From JBFFXF01 sp041569895 (GTDB lineage: Bacteria > Planctomycetota > UBA8108 > JACQVS01): a stretch of 64,000 bases of DNA. Every line of letters begins with the position of its first letter. Position 1 is the first letter of the stretch. The notes under the pieces are model-generated. The model did not search any database, was not told the origin of the DNA, and worked only from the letters and a program-made list of their open reading frames with translations. A program made the position numbers and the translations under genes. The stretch lies in assembly GCA_041569895.1 (NCBI GenBank), contig JBFFXF010000001.1:1-64000 (forward strand), in the 5' to 3' direction. This document shows, in pieces, positions 18,543 to 28,060 of this stretch.

Positions 18543-20426
18543 CTACGGACACTCCCCCTCCCCCGCGATGCTGACGCCCTGTGAGGCCGCGACGCAGGCG
18601 TTCGAGTAGGTGCGGCCGTCGCACCCGCAGACCGGATCGAAGACGGCCGGGCAGATGCCCGGGCGTTCCCGGCACGTGCCGCGCGCGTCGCACTGGCCGG
18701 GCTCCTTGGCGCAGACCTGATCGGCGTTGCAGTCGCGATTGTCGGCGCAGCCGCCCGGCTCGTCGCACGGGCCCCTCGACGCGACGCTGGCGCCTGCCGC
18801 GAACGCCAGACAGGCGTTCGAGTAGGTCCTGCCGTCGCAGCCGCAGACCGGATCGAGGATGCGCGGACACGCGAGCGGTCGGGGCTCGCACGCGCCGGCG
18901 ACGTCGCACTCGCCGTCGGGACGCCGGCAGAGGAACCCCTCGCCGCACTCGGCGTTTGCACGGCACTTCCGTGGCGCTTCACATTCGCCCTCGTGGAGGA
19001 TGCTGACGCCGGCCGAGGCCGCGTTGCACGCGTTGCCGTACGTCCTGCCGTCACAGCCGCAGACCGGGTCGAAGAGCGCGATGCAGATCTCCGGTCGGGG
19101 CGCGCAGTCGCCCGGAGCGCCGCACCGTCCGGGCGGCCGCGAGCAGAAGGAGCCCGCGCCGCACTCCTCGTTCGTCGTGCAGCCGTCGACCGGCTCGCAC
19201 TCGCCGCGGCTCGCCACGTTGACGCCGGCCGCGGCGGCCTCGCACGCGTTGCCGTAGGTCTCGCCGTCGCATCCGCAGACGGGATCGAAGACGTCGGGAC
19301 ACGCCACCGGAATTTCCGAGCAGGCTCCCGGGCCGGCGCAGTCTCCGGGCTCGCGTTGACAGTACCGGCCGCGAGGGCAGTCGATGTTCGTCTTGCACTC
19401 GACGTCGGCGCACTGCCCGCCGTGCAGGACGTTGACACCGACCGAGGCCGCCTCGCACTCGTTTCCGTACGTCCTGCCGTCGCACCCGCACACCGGGTCG
19501 AAGATCTCGGGACAGCCGAGGGGACGCACGGCGCACTCCCCGGCCGCGTCGCATTCGCCCGGCGCCCTCTTGCAGTACTGGGCGCGATCGCACTCGCCGT
19601 TGTCGACGCATCGTTCGGTCGGCTCGCACGGCCCGGGCCGGAGGACGCTGACGCCGGCGCGCGCCGCCTCGCAGCGGTTGCCGTAGGTCACGCCGTCGCA
19701 GCCGCAGACCGGATCGAAGATCAGCGGACATATGCCCGGCACTGCCTGGCAGATCCCCTCGCCGTCGCAGTCGCCGTCGGACCGCGCGCACCAGAGGCCC
19801 TTGGCGCATTCCGCGTTCGACGCGCACGCTTCCTGGCCGCACTCGCCCTCGCTGGCCACGTTGACGCCGGCCGCGGCAGCCTCGCACGCGTTGCCGTACG
19901 TCTTTCCGTCGCAGCCGCAGACCGGATCGAAGATGCGCGGACACGCCTGCGGTCGCTCGCGGCAGGAGCCGACGCCCTCGCAGTCGCCGGTCGCCTTCGC
20001 GCAGAAGAAGCCCTCGGGACAGCAGTCGTTCGTGTCGCAGCCCTCGTCGCACCGTGGGTAGCTGACGCAATCGAGCCGGTCGGGGGTCGGGTCCGGACCG
20101 CAGCGATCGGGTCCGGGCGCGGGAGGCGGCGGTCCGCCTCCGAAGAGGAAGGTGAAGATATAGATCGGGTCGCTGAGGTCGAGCCCGCCGGTGTCGTTGG
20201 AGTCGGCGGCGTCGCGGCACGTCGGCTCCTTGCCGCCGAGGAAGAGGAATCCGAGGATCATCACGCCGTCGGAGAGATCGAGAACGGCGTCGACGTTGGC
20301 GTCACCTCGGCGGAAGCCGCAGTCGGCCGCGACCCGCGGCGGGACCACGGCGCAAATCAGAACGGCGACGACCGCGGTGACCGCGACCACGCGCGGGACC
20401 GGGAAAGAGCGACGGCTTTTGGACAT
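18543..20426 (-). CDS. Secreted protein with dockerin-like module and seven Kazal-like domains
   Basis: This 627-residue exported protein has a signal peptide (MSKSRRSF..., cleavage near AADC). A two-unit dockerin-like module ([14 protein letters not shown] and [12 protein letters not shown]) occupies about residues 38-105. Seven near-identical Cys-rich repeats of about 70 residues follow. Each has an EGF-like half (C..NAEC..GLWC) and a Kazal-type half of the form [15 protein letters not shown]...GV....G.C. Kazal domains are canonical serine protease inhibitors, so a multi-headed secreted inhibitor or a disulphide-rich adhesive repeat protein is plausible. The ATG at 20426 has AGGGAGGA about 11 bases upstream; longer in-frame extensions are rejected. 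The dockerin-like module is N-terminal here and C-terminal in the other two window examples. Confidence 0.85.
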   Translation of the reverse strand: MSKSRRSFPVPRVVAVTAVVAVLICAVVPPRVAADCGFRRGDANVDAVLDLSDGVMILGFLFLGGKEPTCRDAADSNDTGGLDLSDPIYIFTFLFGGGPPPPAPGPDRCGPDPTPDRLDCVSYPRCDEGCDTNDCCPEGFFCAKATGDCEGVGSCRERPQACPRIFDPVCGCDGKTYGNACEAAAAGVNVASEGECGQEACASNAECAKGLWCARSDGDCDGEGICQAVPGICPLIFDPVCGCDGVTYGNRCEAARAGVSVLRPGPCEPTERCVDNGECDRAQYCKRAPGECDAAGECAVRPLGCPEIFDPVCGCDGRTYGNECEAASVGVNVLHGGQCADVECKTNIDCPRGRYCQREPGDCAGPGACSEIPVACPDVFDPVCGCDGETYGNACEAAAAGVNVASRGECEPVDGCTTNEECGAGSFCSRPPGRCGAPGDCAPRPEICIALFDPVCGCDGRTYGNACNAASAGVSILHEGECEAPRKCRANAECGEGFLCRRPDGECDVAGACEPRPLACPRILDPVCGCDGRTYSNACLAFAAGASVASRGPCDEPGGCADNRDCNADQVCAKEPGQCDARGTCRERPGICPAVFDPVCGCDGRTYSNACVAASQGVSIAGEGECP

Positions 20427-20651
20427 GGCGGTAGCGTCCTCCCTCGCACCGGTGTACGGCGCCCTGAACGCGCCGAGTGCACGCGCAGCGCGCGCCCGGC
20501 AGCGTTCTCGGCCTGCGGCAAACAGGACCCACCCAGAAGGACCTTGAAGAGCGAGTATACCAGAACGTAGCATGACGTGAACGGATTTCGTCCAAGGCCG
20601 CCGTTTCGGGCCCGGTCGGTCCGCACGGATCGACGCGCACGGCAAGGCTCG

Positions 20652-20745
20652 GGCCACGTTCGGAAAAAAGAGTGGCACGTTCGAGTGGCCGGAGCCGATA
20701 GACGTGCTGATGCGGGGGCCCGCTCCCCCGATTCGGAGCATCGGT
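20652..20745 (+). promoter_or_regulatory. Structured leader upstream of nhaA, possible cis-acting RNA
   Basis: GGCCAC (20652-20657) can pair with GTGGC at 20672-20676 or with GTGGCC at 20685-20690, two mutually exclusive helices. Downstream, GCTGATGC (20706-20713) pairs with GCATCGGT (20738-20745) and encloses a GGGGG/CCCCC hairpin (20714-20729). The nhaA ATG follows 43 bases later. Lithium/sodium-sensing RNAs (nhaA-I, nhaA-II) are known before nhaA genes. I could not match their consensus by eye. Confidence 0.35.
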
Positions 20746-20787
20746 TCTCGGAATTCATCAGGACAGAGACGCTCGGGAATTCGAACC

Positions 20788-22215
20788 ATGGCAGCGCATA
20801 GATCAAAGAAGGCGGCTCCGATTCGCTTTCTCTTCGAGAACTCCCTCTTTCTCATCGTCGGCGCCGTCGCCGGGCTTGTCTGGGCGAACTACGATCCGGA
20901 GAGCTACGACGCGTTCAAGCACCTCGAGATCTGGCCGTTCGAGGAGACCGTCGAACAGGTCGGCGGAGGCGCCGTCGAGGATGGCGGCGAGGTCGCGGCG
21001 GTCCCGGGGGAGCCGGTCGCGGTCGATGCGGGTGTCGCCGCCGAGGGCGCGGTCGCCGCGGCTGCGGGAGCCGTGGGCGGTCAGGGAACGCAGAAACACG
21101 ACCACAACACGCTCCTCTTCCTGATCAACGACATCCTGATGGCGCTCTTCTTCGCCATCGCCGCCAAGGAGGTCTGGGAGGCCTTGCTTCCCGGCGGGGC
21201 GCTGTCGAGCCGGCGAAAGGCCGCGACACCGCTGATGGCGACGCTCGGCGGCATGGTCGGTCCGGCGGGGCTCTTCCTGCTGGGCGTCTGGATCTTCAAA
21301 GCGCCCGAGCTGTCTCGCGGGTGGGCGATCCCCTGCGCCACGGACATCGCATTCAGCTACATGATCGCGCGGCTGATCTTCGGCGCCGGCCACCCGGCGA
21401 TCGCCTTCCTCCTCCTGCTCGCCATCGCCGACGACGCCGCGGGTCTGATGATCCTCGCCGCCTTCTACCCGCAAGCCGAGCCGGCTCCGATGTGGCTGCT
21501 GGTGACGGTCGGGGCGGTGGTCCTCGGCTTCGTGCTCCGCAAGTTCCGCCTGCAGAGCTTCTGGTGGTACCTGCTGATCCCCGGCGTCCTCAGCTGGTAC
21601 TCCATGCTCAAGGCGGGGCTTCACCCGGCGCTCGGGCTGGTGCCGATCATCCCGACGATGCCCCACGCGCACACCGACCTGGGCGTGTTCGCGCGCGAGG
21701 AGCTCAACCGCGACGACACGCTGAACGCCTTCGAGCACTGGTGGAAGAACCCGGTGGAGCTCATCCTCGGGCTCTTCGGTCTGGTCAACGCGGGCGTCGT
21801 CTTCTCGAACGTCGGGCTGGCGACGTGGCTCGTGCTCGTCGGTCTCCTGGTCGGCAAGCCCCTCGGCGTCGCCGTCTTCACGTGGATCGGCCAGAAGATG
21901 TTCCGCCTGGAGATACCCAACGGCATGGGCTACCGCGAGGTGATCACCATCGGCATGATCGCCGGTATCGGGTTCACCGTCGCGCTCTTCGTGGCGACAG
22001 CGGCATTCCCGCCGGGCACCGCGCTCGACGCGGCGAAGATGGGCGCCCTGGCGAGCTTCTTCGCAGCCGTGCTCGCGTACGTCTTCGCGCGCGCCGTCGG
22101 CATCCGGCGGACGCAGTCGCAGTCGTCGCGCACGGCGCCGCCACCGCCGCAGGCCAGCGAGCCGATGGACGACACCGGCGAGCCGCAGAACGCGGAAGAG
22201 GAAGTCACCGCGTGA
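20788..22215 (+). CDS. nhaA: Na+/H+ antiporter NhaA with enlarged first loop
   Basis: This 475-residue polytopic inner-membrane antiporter exchanges Na+ (or Li+) for H+. Family hallmarks include ATDIAFS, the paired aspartates in [16 protein letters not shown] (the ion-binding pair in E. coli NhaA), [10 protein letters not shown] and the late [11 protein letters not shown]. The usual length is near 390. The surplus is a 60-residue Ala/Gly/Val/Glu-rich insertion after the first membrane segment (about residues 50-105, ending HDHNT) and a polar C-terminal tail. The ATG at 20788 has GGGAA about eight bases upstream. A structured leader precedes it. The gene is monocistronic, converging on the thioredoxin-fold gene. 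Confidence 0.9.
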   Translation: MAAHRSKKAAPIRFLFENSLFLIVGAVAGLVWANYDPESYDAFKHLEIWPFEETVEQVGGGAVEDGGEVAAVPGEPVAVDAGVAAEGAVAAAAGAVGGQGTQKHDHNTLLFLINDILMALFFAIAAKEVWEALLPGGALSSRRKAATPLMATLGGMVGPAGLFLLGVWIFKAPELSRGWAIPCATDIAFSYMIARLIFGAGHPAIAFLLLLAIADDAAGLMILAAFYPQAEPAPMWLLVTVGAVVLGFVLRKFRLQSFWWYLLIPGVLSWYSMLKAGLHPALGLVPIIPTMPHAHTDLGVFAREELNRDDTLNAFEHWWKNPVELILGLFGLVNAGVVFSNVGLATWLVLVGLLVGKPLGVAVFTWIGQKMFRLEIPNGMGYREVITIGMIAGIGFTVALFVATAAFPPGTALDAAKMGALASFFAAVLAYVFARAVGIRRTQSQSSRTAPPPPQASEPMDDTGEPQNAEEEVTA

Positions 22216-22252
22216 TCGGCGTGTGACGTCGCCACCGCGCCGCGCTCCGACT

Positions 22253-22828
22253 TTACGACCTGAAGTAGTCCGGCTCGTTCCCCGGCCGCCATTTGATGTT
22301 GCAGCCGATGCTGTTCTTCTGCTCGGCCGGCGGCTCCTTCTTCGACAGCAACGCCTCGACCGCCGCCGTCAGGTCGGCTCCGGTCGGCGCGGCTCCGTCC
22401 GGGCGTGACTCGTCGTAGCGCCCCCGGTAGAAGAGACGGTGGTCGGCGTCGAAGAGGAAGAAGTCGGGCGTGCACGCCGCCCGGTACGCCTTCGCGACCT
22501 CCTGGCTCTCGTCGTAGAGGTAGGGGAACGTGTAGCCGATCTCCGCCACCTCGAGCGTCATCATCTCGGGACTGTCGTCCGGATGCGTCTCGACGTCGTT
22601 GGACGAGATCCCCACCACGGCGACGCCCTTCTCCTGGTAAGTCTCGCACGTCTTCGCGAGGTGCTCGCGGATGTGCTTGACGAACGGGCAGTGGTTGCAG
22701 ATGAACATGACGAGGAGCGGTTTGCCCTCGAAGTCCGTCCTGGTGACCGTCTCGAGGTCGGTGTCGGGCAGGGAGAAATCCGGCGCGCGAGTGCCGAGCT
22801 CGACCATCGTCGATGGCGTCAGTACCAT
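22253..22828 (-). CDS. Thioredoxin-fold (AhpC/TSA-like) protein
   Basis: This 191-residue cytoplasmic protein belongs to the thioredoxin/AhpC-TSA superfamily. It shows APDFSLPDTD at the start, the active site CNHCPFVKHI (a CxxC-type pair near residue 45), GISSNDVETHPDDSPE, and the cis-Pro region ACTPDFFLFD. This group is annotated as thioredoxin-family or peroxiredoxin-like protein, with a probable redox role. The ATG at 22828 has an excellent AAGGAGAG Shine-Dalgarno eight bases upstream. The C-terminal SIGCNIKWRPGNEPDYF is a conserved tail of this group. It follows the secreted protein gene upstream by 67 bases on the same strand. Confidence 0.85.
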   Translation of the reverse strand: MVLTPSTMVELGTRAPDFSLPDTDLETVTRTDFEGKPLLVMFICNHCPFVKHIREHLAKTCETYQEKGVAVVGISSNDVETHPDDSPEMMTLEVAEIGYTFPYLYDESQEVAKAYRAACTPDFFLFDADHRLFYRGRYDESRPDGAAPTGADLTAAVEALLSKKEPPAEQKNSIGCNIKWRPGNEPDYFRS

Positions 22829-22895
22829 GTCACTCTCCTTCGGTGTGTTGTCGACCCGGACCTGCTAAACATAGATAGGCGAATAGAGCAGGTCG

Positions 22896-24113
22896 TCACC
22901 TCCGTGTCGCCCACCGCACGGCGTTGGCGAGCACGCGCCGGTGCGGCTCCTCGGAGGCGTAGTAATCCCAGCCGCAGTAGACCACCGCGCCCTCTCCGAG
23001 CCTCGACAGGCCGACGACGATGCCGCCGTCCTGCGCGGTGGCGAGCGCCGTCATGCGCGCGGCCGACTGGACGCGGATGGGGAAAGTCGCGTTGGCGTAC
23101 GGAATCGTCGACGGGACGCCGCGGACGATGGCGTGCTTCTTGACGACGGTGGCCGTGGACGAGTTCGACGACCCCGAGCAGGACAGCAGCCGGCTCGCCG
23201 ACAGGAACTGCAGGTTCGCCGTGCCGCCGCACGAGATCACCACGCCACCCTCCCGGACGAAGCGCACGAGGTCGCGAGAGCACTCGGTTGCGAGGACCGA
23301 CAGTTGCTCGTTGCTGCTCTCGAACTCCGGCAGCAGCACCGCGCCGCAGCGCTTCAGCCGCCGGCGAAAATCGGGCGCCGACGTGCTCTCGAACTCGTCG
23401 AGCCGCGCTCGCGTGCCGCGGAGGATCTCGGACACGTTCGCGTACTCGCCGGACACGTCGGTCCACGTCTTGATGACGAGGAGCCGGTCGGAGCCGCCTC
23501 GCCCCGGTCCCGTGCCGATGGTGATGCGCTCGACGTCGCGTCGCGCCAGGCGAAGCGCGCCATAGGACGACCTCATGCCGACGGAGTCGAGCTCCACCTC
23601 GCCGGTGATGGTGAATCGTCTCGCCACCACGGTGTCGTGCGTGGTGCGCGCCTCCGGCTCGAGCTCGATGATGGTCTCGATGAGGTCTCCGAGCGCCTGC
23701 CGGAGCTCATCGGCGTCCTTGCCGTCGATCGCGTTCGCGGCCGCCTCGCGGAGAACGTCGAGGGCGAGGCTGCCCGCGTCGACGATCGCCTGCCGGCAGC
23801 GCTGGCGGGCCTCCGGCTCCTCGGCGTTCCGGAGCGCCTCGATCTCGTCCTCGATCGCCGCACGCTCCTCCTCGGAGAGTCGCGCCGCGAGCTCGATGCT
23901 GCGGACCTCGGCGATCGGCACCGTGAGGACCCCGTACTTCGTTGCGACGCGCACGGCGTCGACGTCGATGAAGCCGACGATGACGTCGCCATGCCACGTC
24001 AGCACCCGGACCGGCTCGGGCTCCTTCGCGGCCGTGGCATCACCGGCCCCATCCGGAGCGGAGGGGATGACGGCGGGGAGGACGACGAGGAGAAGAGAGC
24101 AGAGGCTGTTCAT
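22896..24113 (-). CDS. Exported protein with C-terminal ThuA/GATase-like region, function unknown
   Basis: I do not recognise the family of this 405-residue protein. From the ATG at 24113 it has a hydrophobic signal segment (MNSLCSLLLVVLPAVIPS). Residues about 30-215 hold two similar small beta units (VRVLTWHGDVIVGFIDVDAVRVAT-like, and again ARRFTITGEVELDSV with a second short beta stretch) separated by a helical Glu/Ala-rich section. Residues 220-405 look like a class-I glutamine-amidotransferase/ThuA-like fold: FVREGGVVISCGG, VVGLSRLGEGAVVYCGWDYY and an adenine-type VLANAVRWATR ending. No catalytic Cys-His pair is evident, so it may be a binding or carbohydrate-related domain. Not clearly linked to its neighbours. 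Confidence 0.6.
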   Translation of the reverse strand: MNSLCSLLLVVLPAVIPSAPDGAGDATAAKEPEPVRVLTWHGDVIVGFIDVDAVRVATKYGVLTVPIAEVRSIELAARLSEEERAAIEDEIEALRNAEEPEARQRCRQAIVDAGSLALDVLREAAANAIDGKDADELRQALGDLIETIIELEPEARTTHDTVVARRFTITGEVELDSVGMRSSYGALRLARRDVERITIGTGPGRGGSDRLLVIKTWTDVSGEYANVSEILRGTRARLDEFESTSAPDFRRRLKRCGAVLLPEFESSNEQLSVLATECSRDLVRFVREGGVVISCGGTANLQFLSASRLLSCSGSSNSSTATVVKKHAIVRGVPSTIPYANATFPIRVQSAARMTALATAQDGGIVVGLSRLGEGAVVYCGWDYYASEEPHRRVLANAVRWATRR

Positions 24114-24253
24114 GACGATCGGGGCCGGGCCGCTCCGGAGGCGGGGGACAGGTGGCAGTATCCCTCGAGTGTTGTCGCTCGAGTTTCCCCCGGACGCCGC
24201 CGGGGACGACAGCCGGCCATCAGTTGCCAGCATAGGGCACCCCGGGAGGGCGG

Positions 24254-25303
24254 TCAAACTCCGATTTGCGCCCCGGCGCCTGGCGGGGACAGTCGCGCGG
24301 CGATCTCGTCCGCGGTTGCCGTCCCGGTGGTGCCGAGCTTGTGGATGACGACCGCCGCCGCCGCCACCGCGATGCGCAGGGCCTGTTCGAGCGTCGCTCC
24401 GCTGGCGAGCATGGCGGTCAGATGCGCAGTGACGGCGTCCCCGGCTCCGACGATGTCGATCTCGCCGCGCACCGGCTCGGCGAGCACGTGATGGGCGGCG
24501 CCCCCGGGCGTCGCGCCGACGATACCATCGGCTGCCAGCGTGACCACGCCGGGACGGCCGATGCGTCGCACGACGCCCGCGAGGCGCTCCGCCACGCGCT
24601 CGATCGCGGGATCGTCGCCGAGTCCCTGCCAGGCCGTGAACTCGGCGCGGTTCATCTTGAATCCGACCGGCGGGAAGTGCGCCAGGCCGCGACGGCTGTC
24701 GGCGATCATGAACACGTCGGGCCGCTGCGCGGCGACCTCGTCGACCGTGGCGAGCACGCCGTCCGTGAAGACACCGGTGCCCGCGACGTCGACCTGCTCG
24801 AGGAAGATCAGCGCGTCCACCTCGCCGGCCCCGAGCGATCGCAGCGACTCGCAGAGCCGCTCGGTGACCCCGGGCGGCGTCGGCGACCAGTTCTTGATGT
24901 CGATGCGCTCGAGCTCGCGCGGCGGGCGACCCGCCTCCATCACGAGCGGCTTGGTGTACGTGAACGTCCGGCGCTCCCCGGTCCTGAAAAAATGGTCGAG
25001 CCGCACGCCCGGAAGCGCCTCGAGCGCGCGGACCAGCTCCCAGCCCTCGCCGTCCTCGCCGGCGAAGCCGACCGGCAGCAGCGTGCCGACACCGAGCGCG
25101 GCGAGGTTGGTGAGAATGGTGCCGGCGCCGCCGGGCTGGCAGCGAACCGAGACCACGTTGCGGACCGGCAGGCCGGTCTCGAGAGAGTCCTCTCGGCGAT
25201 CCGGGTCGATCTCGAAGTAGCGGTCGAGGCAGTAGTCGCCGGCGACGGCCACGCGCAGCCCGCCGAGGCGGGAAGCGAGCTGACGGTACGTTTCAGGGTT
25301 CAT
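24254..25303 (-). CDS. PfkB-family sugar kinase, HldA/RfaE-like
   Basis: This 349-residue cytoplasmic protein is a ribokinase/PfkB-type kinase. The N-terminal VAVAGDYCLDRYFEID and QPGGAGTILTNLAALGVG match the RfaE/HldE kinase pattern, and the anion-hole/catalytic motif DIVGAGDAVTAHL (usually DTxGAGD) is present with the catalytic Asp. The start has no strong Shine-Dalgarno but gives family length. It is divergent, 139 bases away, from a GmhA-like isomerase. In heptose synthesis GmhA makes the heptose 7-phosphate that HldA/HldE phosphorylates, so the pair may serve heptose-nucleotide production. A different PfkB substrate remains possible. Confidence 0.72.
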   Translation of the reverse strand: MNPETYRQLASRLGGLRVAVAGDYCLDRYFEIDPDRREDSLETGLPVRNVVSVRCQPGGAGTILTNLAALGVGTLLPVGFAGEDGEGWELVRALEALPGVRLDHFFRTGERRTFTYTKPLVMEAGRPPRELERIDIKNWSPTPPGVTERLCESLRSLGAGEVDALIFLEQVDVAGTGVFTDGVLATVDEVAAQRPDVFMIADSRRGLAHFPPVGFKMNRAEFTAWQGLGDDPAIERVAERLAGVVRRIGRPGVVTLAADGIVGATPGGAAHHVLAEPVRGEIDIVGAGDAVTAHLTAMLASGATLEQALRIAVAAAAVVIHKLGTTGTATADEIAARLSPPGAGAQIGV

Positions 25304-25442
25304 GAAGCGCTCCAGGAGCCGTGTTCGGGCGGCATTCGCCGCCCCGCCCTGTTATAGTTCGCTCCGTCGCCGGGATCGACCCCCCGCTCGGAGATCTCCG
25401 GGCGAGATGCCGGCCGCACGCTCGGCTGCACGGAGAGACGTC

Positions 25443-26090
25443 ATGGCCAGAAAAGCCACGAAGAGAGAGACGAAGGGAGCCGCGTCGCGCTTCGACGCAG
25501 ATTCCGCGGGCCGCTGGGTCGAGGACTACATCGACGCCCACAAGCGAGCGCTCGACTCGATCCCCAGGCAGCAAGTCACGGCGCTCCTGGAGGAGCTGCA
25601 GGCCGCCCTCCGCGAGGACCGCGGCATCTTCGTGTTCGGCAACGGCGGCAGCGCCGCCAACGCCTCGCACTTCATCACCGATCTCGGCAAGGGCGCGTCG
25701 GACGTGACCGAGCCCGCCGGCGCGGGCCGCTTCCGCTGCCTGTCGCTCAACGACAACGTCAGCTGGATGACCGCGATCGGCAACGACTACGCCTACCAGG
25801 ACATCTTTCGCCGCCAGCTCGAGAACTTCGCCCGCCCCGGCGACATCGCCATGACGCTGAGCGTCAGCGGCAGCTCCCCGAACGTCGTCGAGGCGATCAC
25901 GTGGGCCCGCGAGCACGGCCTCAGGACCATCGCGCTCGTCGGCGGCAAGAAGGGAAAGCTCGCCGAGGTTGCCGAGGAGGTGATCGTCATCGACGACCGC
26001 CACTACGGCCGCGTCGAGGATGTCCAGATGACGATCTGCCACATGCTCTGCTACGCGTTCATGGAAGGAGCGGTGCCGCCGCCGGCGTGA
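25443..26090 (+). CDS. SIS-domain sugar phosphate isomerase, GmhA-like
   Basis: This 215-residue cytoplasmic protein is a single SIS domain closest to sedoheptulose-7-phosphate isomerase. It shows the phosphate-binding GNGGSAANASHFITDL, LNDNVSWMTAIGNDY, LSVSGSSPNVVEAI, IALVGGKKGKLAE and a C-terminal VQMTICHMLCYAFME with the expected His. The ATG at 25443 has GGAGAGA eight bases upstream; a longer in-frame extension is rejected. A TATAGT at 25353 could be a -10 element, but no convincing -35 is visible. Divergent from the PfkB kinase. Immediately after the stop the DNA turns into a long hexamer array. Confidence 0.78.
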   Translation: MARKATKRETKGAASRFDADSAGRWVEDYIDAHKRALDSIPRQQVTALLEELQAALREDRGIFVFGNGGSAANASHFITDLGKGASDVTEPAGAGRFRCLSLNDNVSWMTAIGNDYAYQDIFRRQLENFARPGDIAMTLSVSGSSPNVVEAITWAREHGLRTIALVGGKKGKLAEVAEEVIVIDDRHYGRVEDVQMTICHMLCYAFMEGAVPPPA

Positions 26091-26094
26091 GCCG

Positions 26095-26440
26095 GTCCCG
26101 CACCCGTCCCCGTTCCCGTCCCCGTCCCCGTTCCCGTCCCCGTTCCCGTCCCCGTTCCCGGTCCCGGTCCCGGTCCCGGTCCCGTGCCCGTGCCCGTGCC
26201 CGTGCCCGTGCCCGTGCCCGAACTCGTGCTCGTCGGCGTACACCCGATGAGACTCGGAGTTCTCACTCTCGCGGGGAGCAAGGAACGGGAACGCAGCTGA
26301 CGCAGATTGAGAAAGCCGCGATCGGCGGGAATCGGTCTCGGATCTCTGTCCTCCGACGTCGGACATCGGACATCGGACTCGGGCTCGGAGTCGGAATCGG
26401 AGTCGGAGTCGCGTCTTCGAGGACGAGGACGAGGACGAGA
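26095..26440. repeat. Modular intergenic array: CCCGTN, AATCTGCG unit, TCGGAN, GAGGAC
   Basis: The 364-base gap holds no gene. In order it contains about 21 CCCGTN/CCGGTN hexamers (26095-26222); the reverse complement of the 26-base unit found at 62112 and 47673 (GCAGATTGAG within 26287-26314); a run of TCGGAN hexamers (26327-26412); and four GAGGAC units (26418-26440). It is the mirror image of the 61884-62209 array. Confidence 0.92.
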
Positions 26441-26454
26441 GCAGGGTCCGGGGC

Positions 26455-28059
26455 CTAAAAGCGCTGCAGGCGCCGGAAGCGGGGTCGTTCCGCCGCGTTC
26501 GCGACCATCCACGTCGTGTCCGCCACCGCGTGGACGATGCGCTGCATCATGTCGAGCGTCAGTTTCTCGACGTCGTCGCCCGGCTGGTGGTAGTCTCCCT
26601 CGTCGTCGGAGTGGAAGACGAGGACGGGGATCTCCCGCGCGAAGAAGGGGAAGTGGTCGCTTCTCGCGTTGACACGCGAGCCGGCGAAGTTTGGCTCGGC
26701 GATTCCAGCGCGCTCCAGGGCGAGGCGCGCCGATCGGTCGAGGACGTGGCAGTAGAACCCACCCATCGCCAGGACGGTGTTCCTGGTCGAGCGCCCGACC
26801 ATGTCCATGTTGATCATCGCCACCGTCTGGTCGAGCGGCACCAGCGGGTGCTCGACGTAGTAGCGTGATCCGAGGAGGCCCTTCTCCTCCGCGTTGAACG
26901 CGATGAAGAGCACGCTCCGGCGCGGACGTACCGGCTGGTGAACGAACGCGCCGGCGATCTCGAGGAGCGCCGCGGTGCCGCTCGCGTTGTCGTTGGCGCC
27001 GTTCATCACCTCGCCGCCGCGGATGCCCTCGTGGTCGAGGTGCGCCCCGATGACCACCCACTCGTCGCGCACCGCCGGGTCGGCGCCGCGCAGCGCCGCC
27101 GCGACGTTCCAGGTCGGCAGCGTCTCGCGCCGGCGATCGAGCCCGAGCGTCACCTGCACGCCGGTGGCGCGTGAGCGCGGCTGGCGGGACGCATCGATCT
27201 CGCGCTGGAGGGCCTCGAGGTCGATCGCTCGCGAGACCTGCTCGACGAGCCGCTTGCCGGCGAAGACGAAGGGGATGCCCGGGCCGCCGTCGTCATCGGG
27301 CCGATCGCCGTCGCCGTTCGCCCCGCCGGCGAGCCCGGAGATCGCCCGCCCGCCGCTCGAGCCGAAGTGGCGCTGCCCGCCGCAGTGGATCGGATCGTTG
27401 ACCAGCACGAGGCCGGCGGCGCCGTGTCGGATGGCGTTCTCGAGCTTGGTGTCGAAGCGAGCGTGCCGGGTGTGGGTCCTCCCCTCGAACCACGACTCGC
27501 GTTCCCGCTCGCGCGGCTCGTGACGCAGGACGAGGACGACCTTGCCCTTGATGTCGATGCCGTCGTAGTCGTCGTAGTCGTGCTCGGGGGCCGTGATGCC
27601 GTAGCCGCAGAAGACGAGCTCCGACGTTGCGCGCCCGCCGCCGCTCCACGGAAAGATCGCGAAGTCCGGTCCCGGTCGGAGAGGCTGGCCGTCGACCTCG
27701 AGGCTGACGTTCTCGAACGCGGTCGCCGCGAGCCGGAACGGTTGAAAGAAGCGGCGGGGACCGGTGGCGCCGTCCGGCGTCGACCCGACCGGCTCGAGTC
27801 CGAGTTGCTCGAAGTGCGACGCGATGTAGAGCGTCGCGAGCTCGTTCCCGCGCGAGGCCGAGTCGCGCCCCTCGAGCTGATCGCTGGCGAGGAAGCGGAC
27901 GTGCGCGAGCAGGCGCCGCTGTGTGATGCGAGCGGGATCGAGAACGGCTGCCGCGTCCGCCACCGCAAGCGGCGACGGGCTCCCGGCGAACGCCAGTGGC
28001 TGGAGCAGCGCGACGGCGATCGGAATGACCGTCACCGCCAGCGCGCGCCGCGTCAGCAC
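26455..28059 (-). CDS. Exported M28-family zinc aminopeptidase with PA domain
   Basis: This 534-residue exported protein starts with a signal peptide (LTRRALAVTVIPIAVALLQPLAFAG). It has a PA-like insert (about residues 130-270, VFCGYGITAPEHDYDDYDG, AGLVLVND). An M28 catalytic domain follows with all zinc positions visible: GAHLDHEG, NGANDNASG, FNAEEKGLLGS, MINMDMVG and SDHFPF. M28 enzymes are co-catalytic di-zinc aminopeptidases. The GTG at 28059 begins one base after the stop of the upstream cohesin/TIG/dockerin gene, so the two are one operon. A longer in-frame reading overlaps that gene and would bury the signal peptide. The C-terminus is Arg-rich. Confidence 0.85.
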   Translation of the reverse strand: MLTRRALAVTVIPIAVALLQPLAFAGSPSPLAVADAAAVLDPARITQRRLLAHVRFLASDQLEGRDSASRGNELATLYIASHFEQLGLEPVGSTPDGATGPRRFFQPFRLAATAFENVSLEVDGQPLRPGPDFAIFPWSGGGRATSELVFCGYGITAPEHDYDDYDGIDIKGKVVLVLRHEPRERERESWFEGRTHTRHARFDTKLENAIRHGAAGLVLVNDPIHCGGQRHFGSSGGRAISGLAGGANGDGDRPDDDGGPGIPFVFAGKRLVEQVSRAIDLEALQREIDASRQPRSRATGVQVTLGLDRRRETLPTWNVAAALRGADPAVRDEWVVIGAHLDHEGIRGGEVMNGANDNASGTAALLEIAGAFVHQPVRPRRSVLFIAFNAEEKGLLGSRYYVEHPLVPLDQTVAMINMDMVGRSTRNTVLAMGGFYCHVLDRSARLALERAGIAEPNFAGSRVNARSDHFPFFAREIPVLVFHSDDEGDYHQPGDDVEKLTLDMMQRIVHAVADTTWMVANAAERPRFRRLQRF

Positions 28060-28060
28060 G

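Noticed and set aside
26091..26454. Long Arg/Ser/Pro or Arg-Gly-rich reading frames through the hexamer arrays
   Set aside because: Any frame through CCCGTN or TCCGAN repeats stays open on both strands. They lack start signals and domain content.
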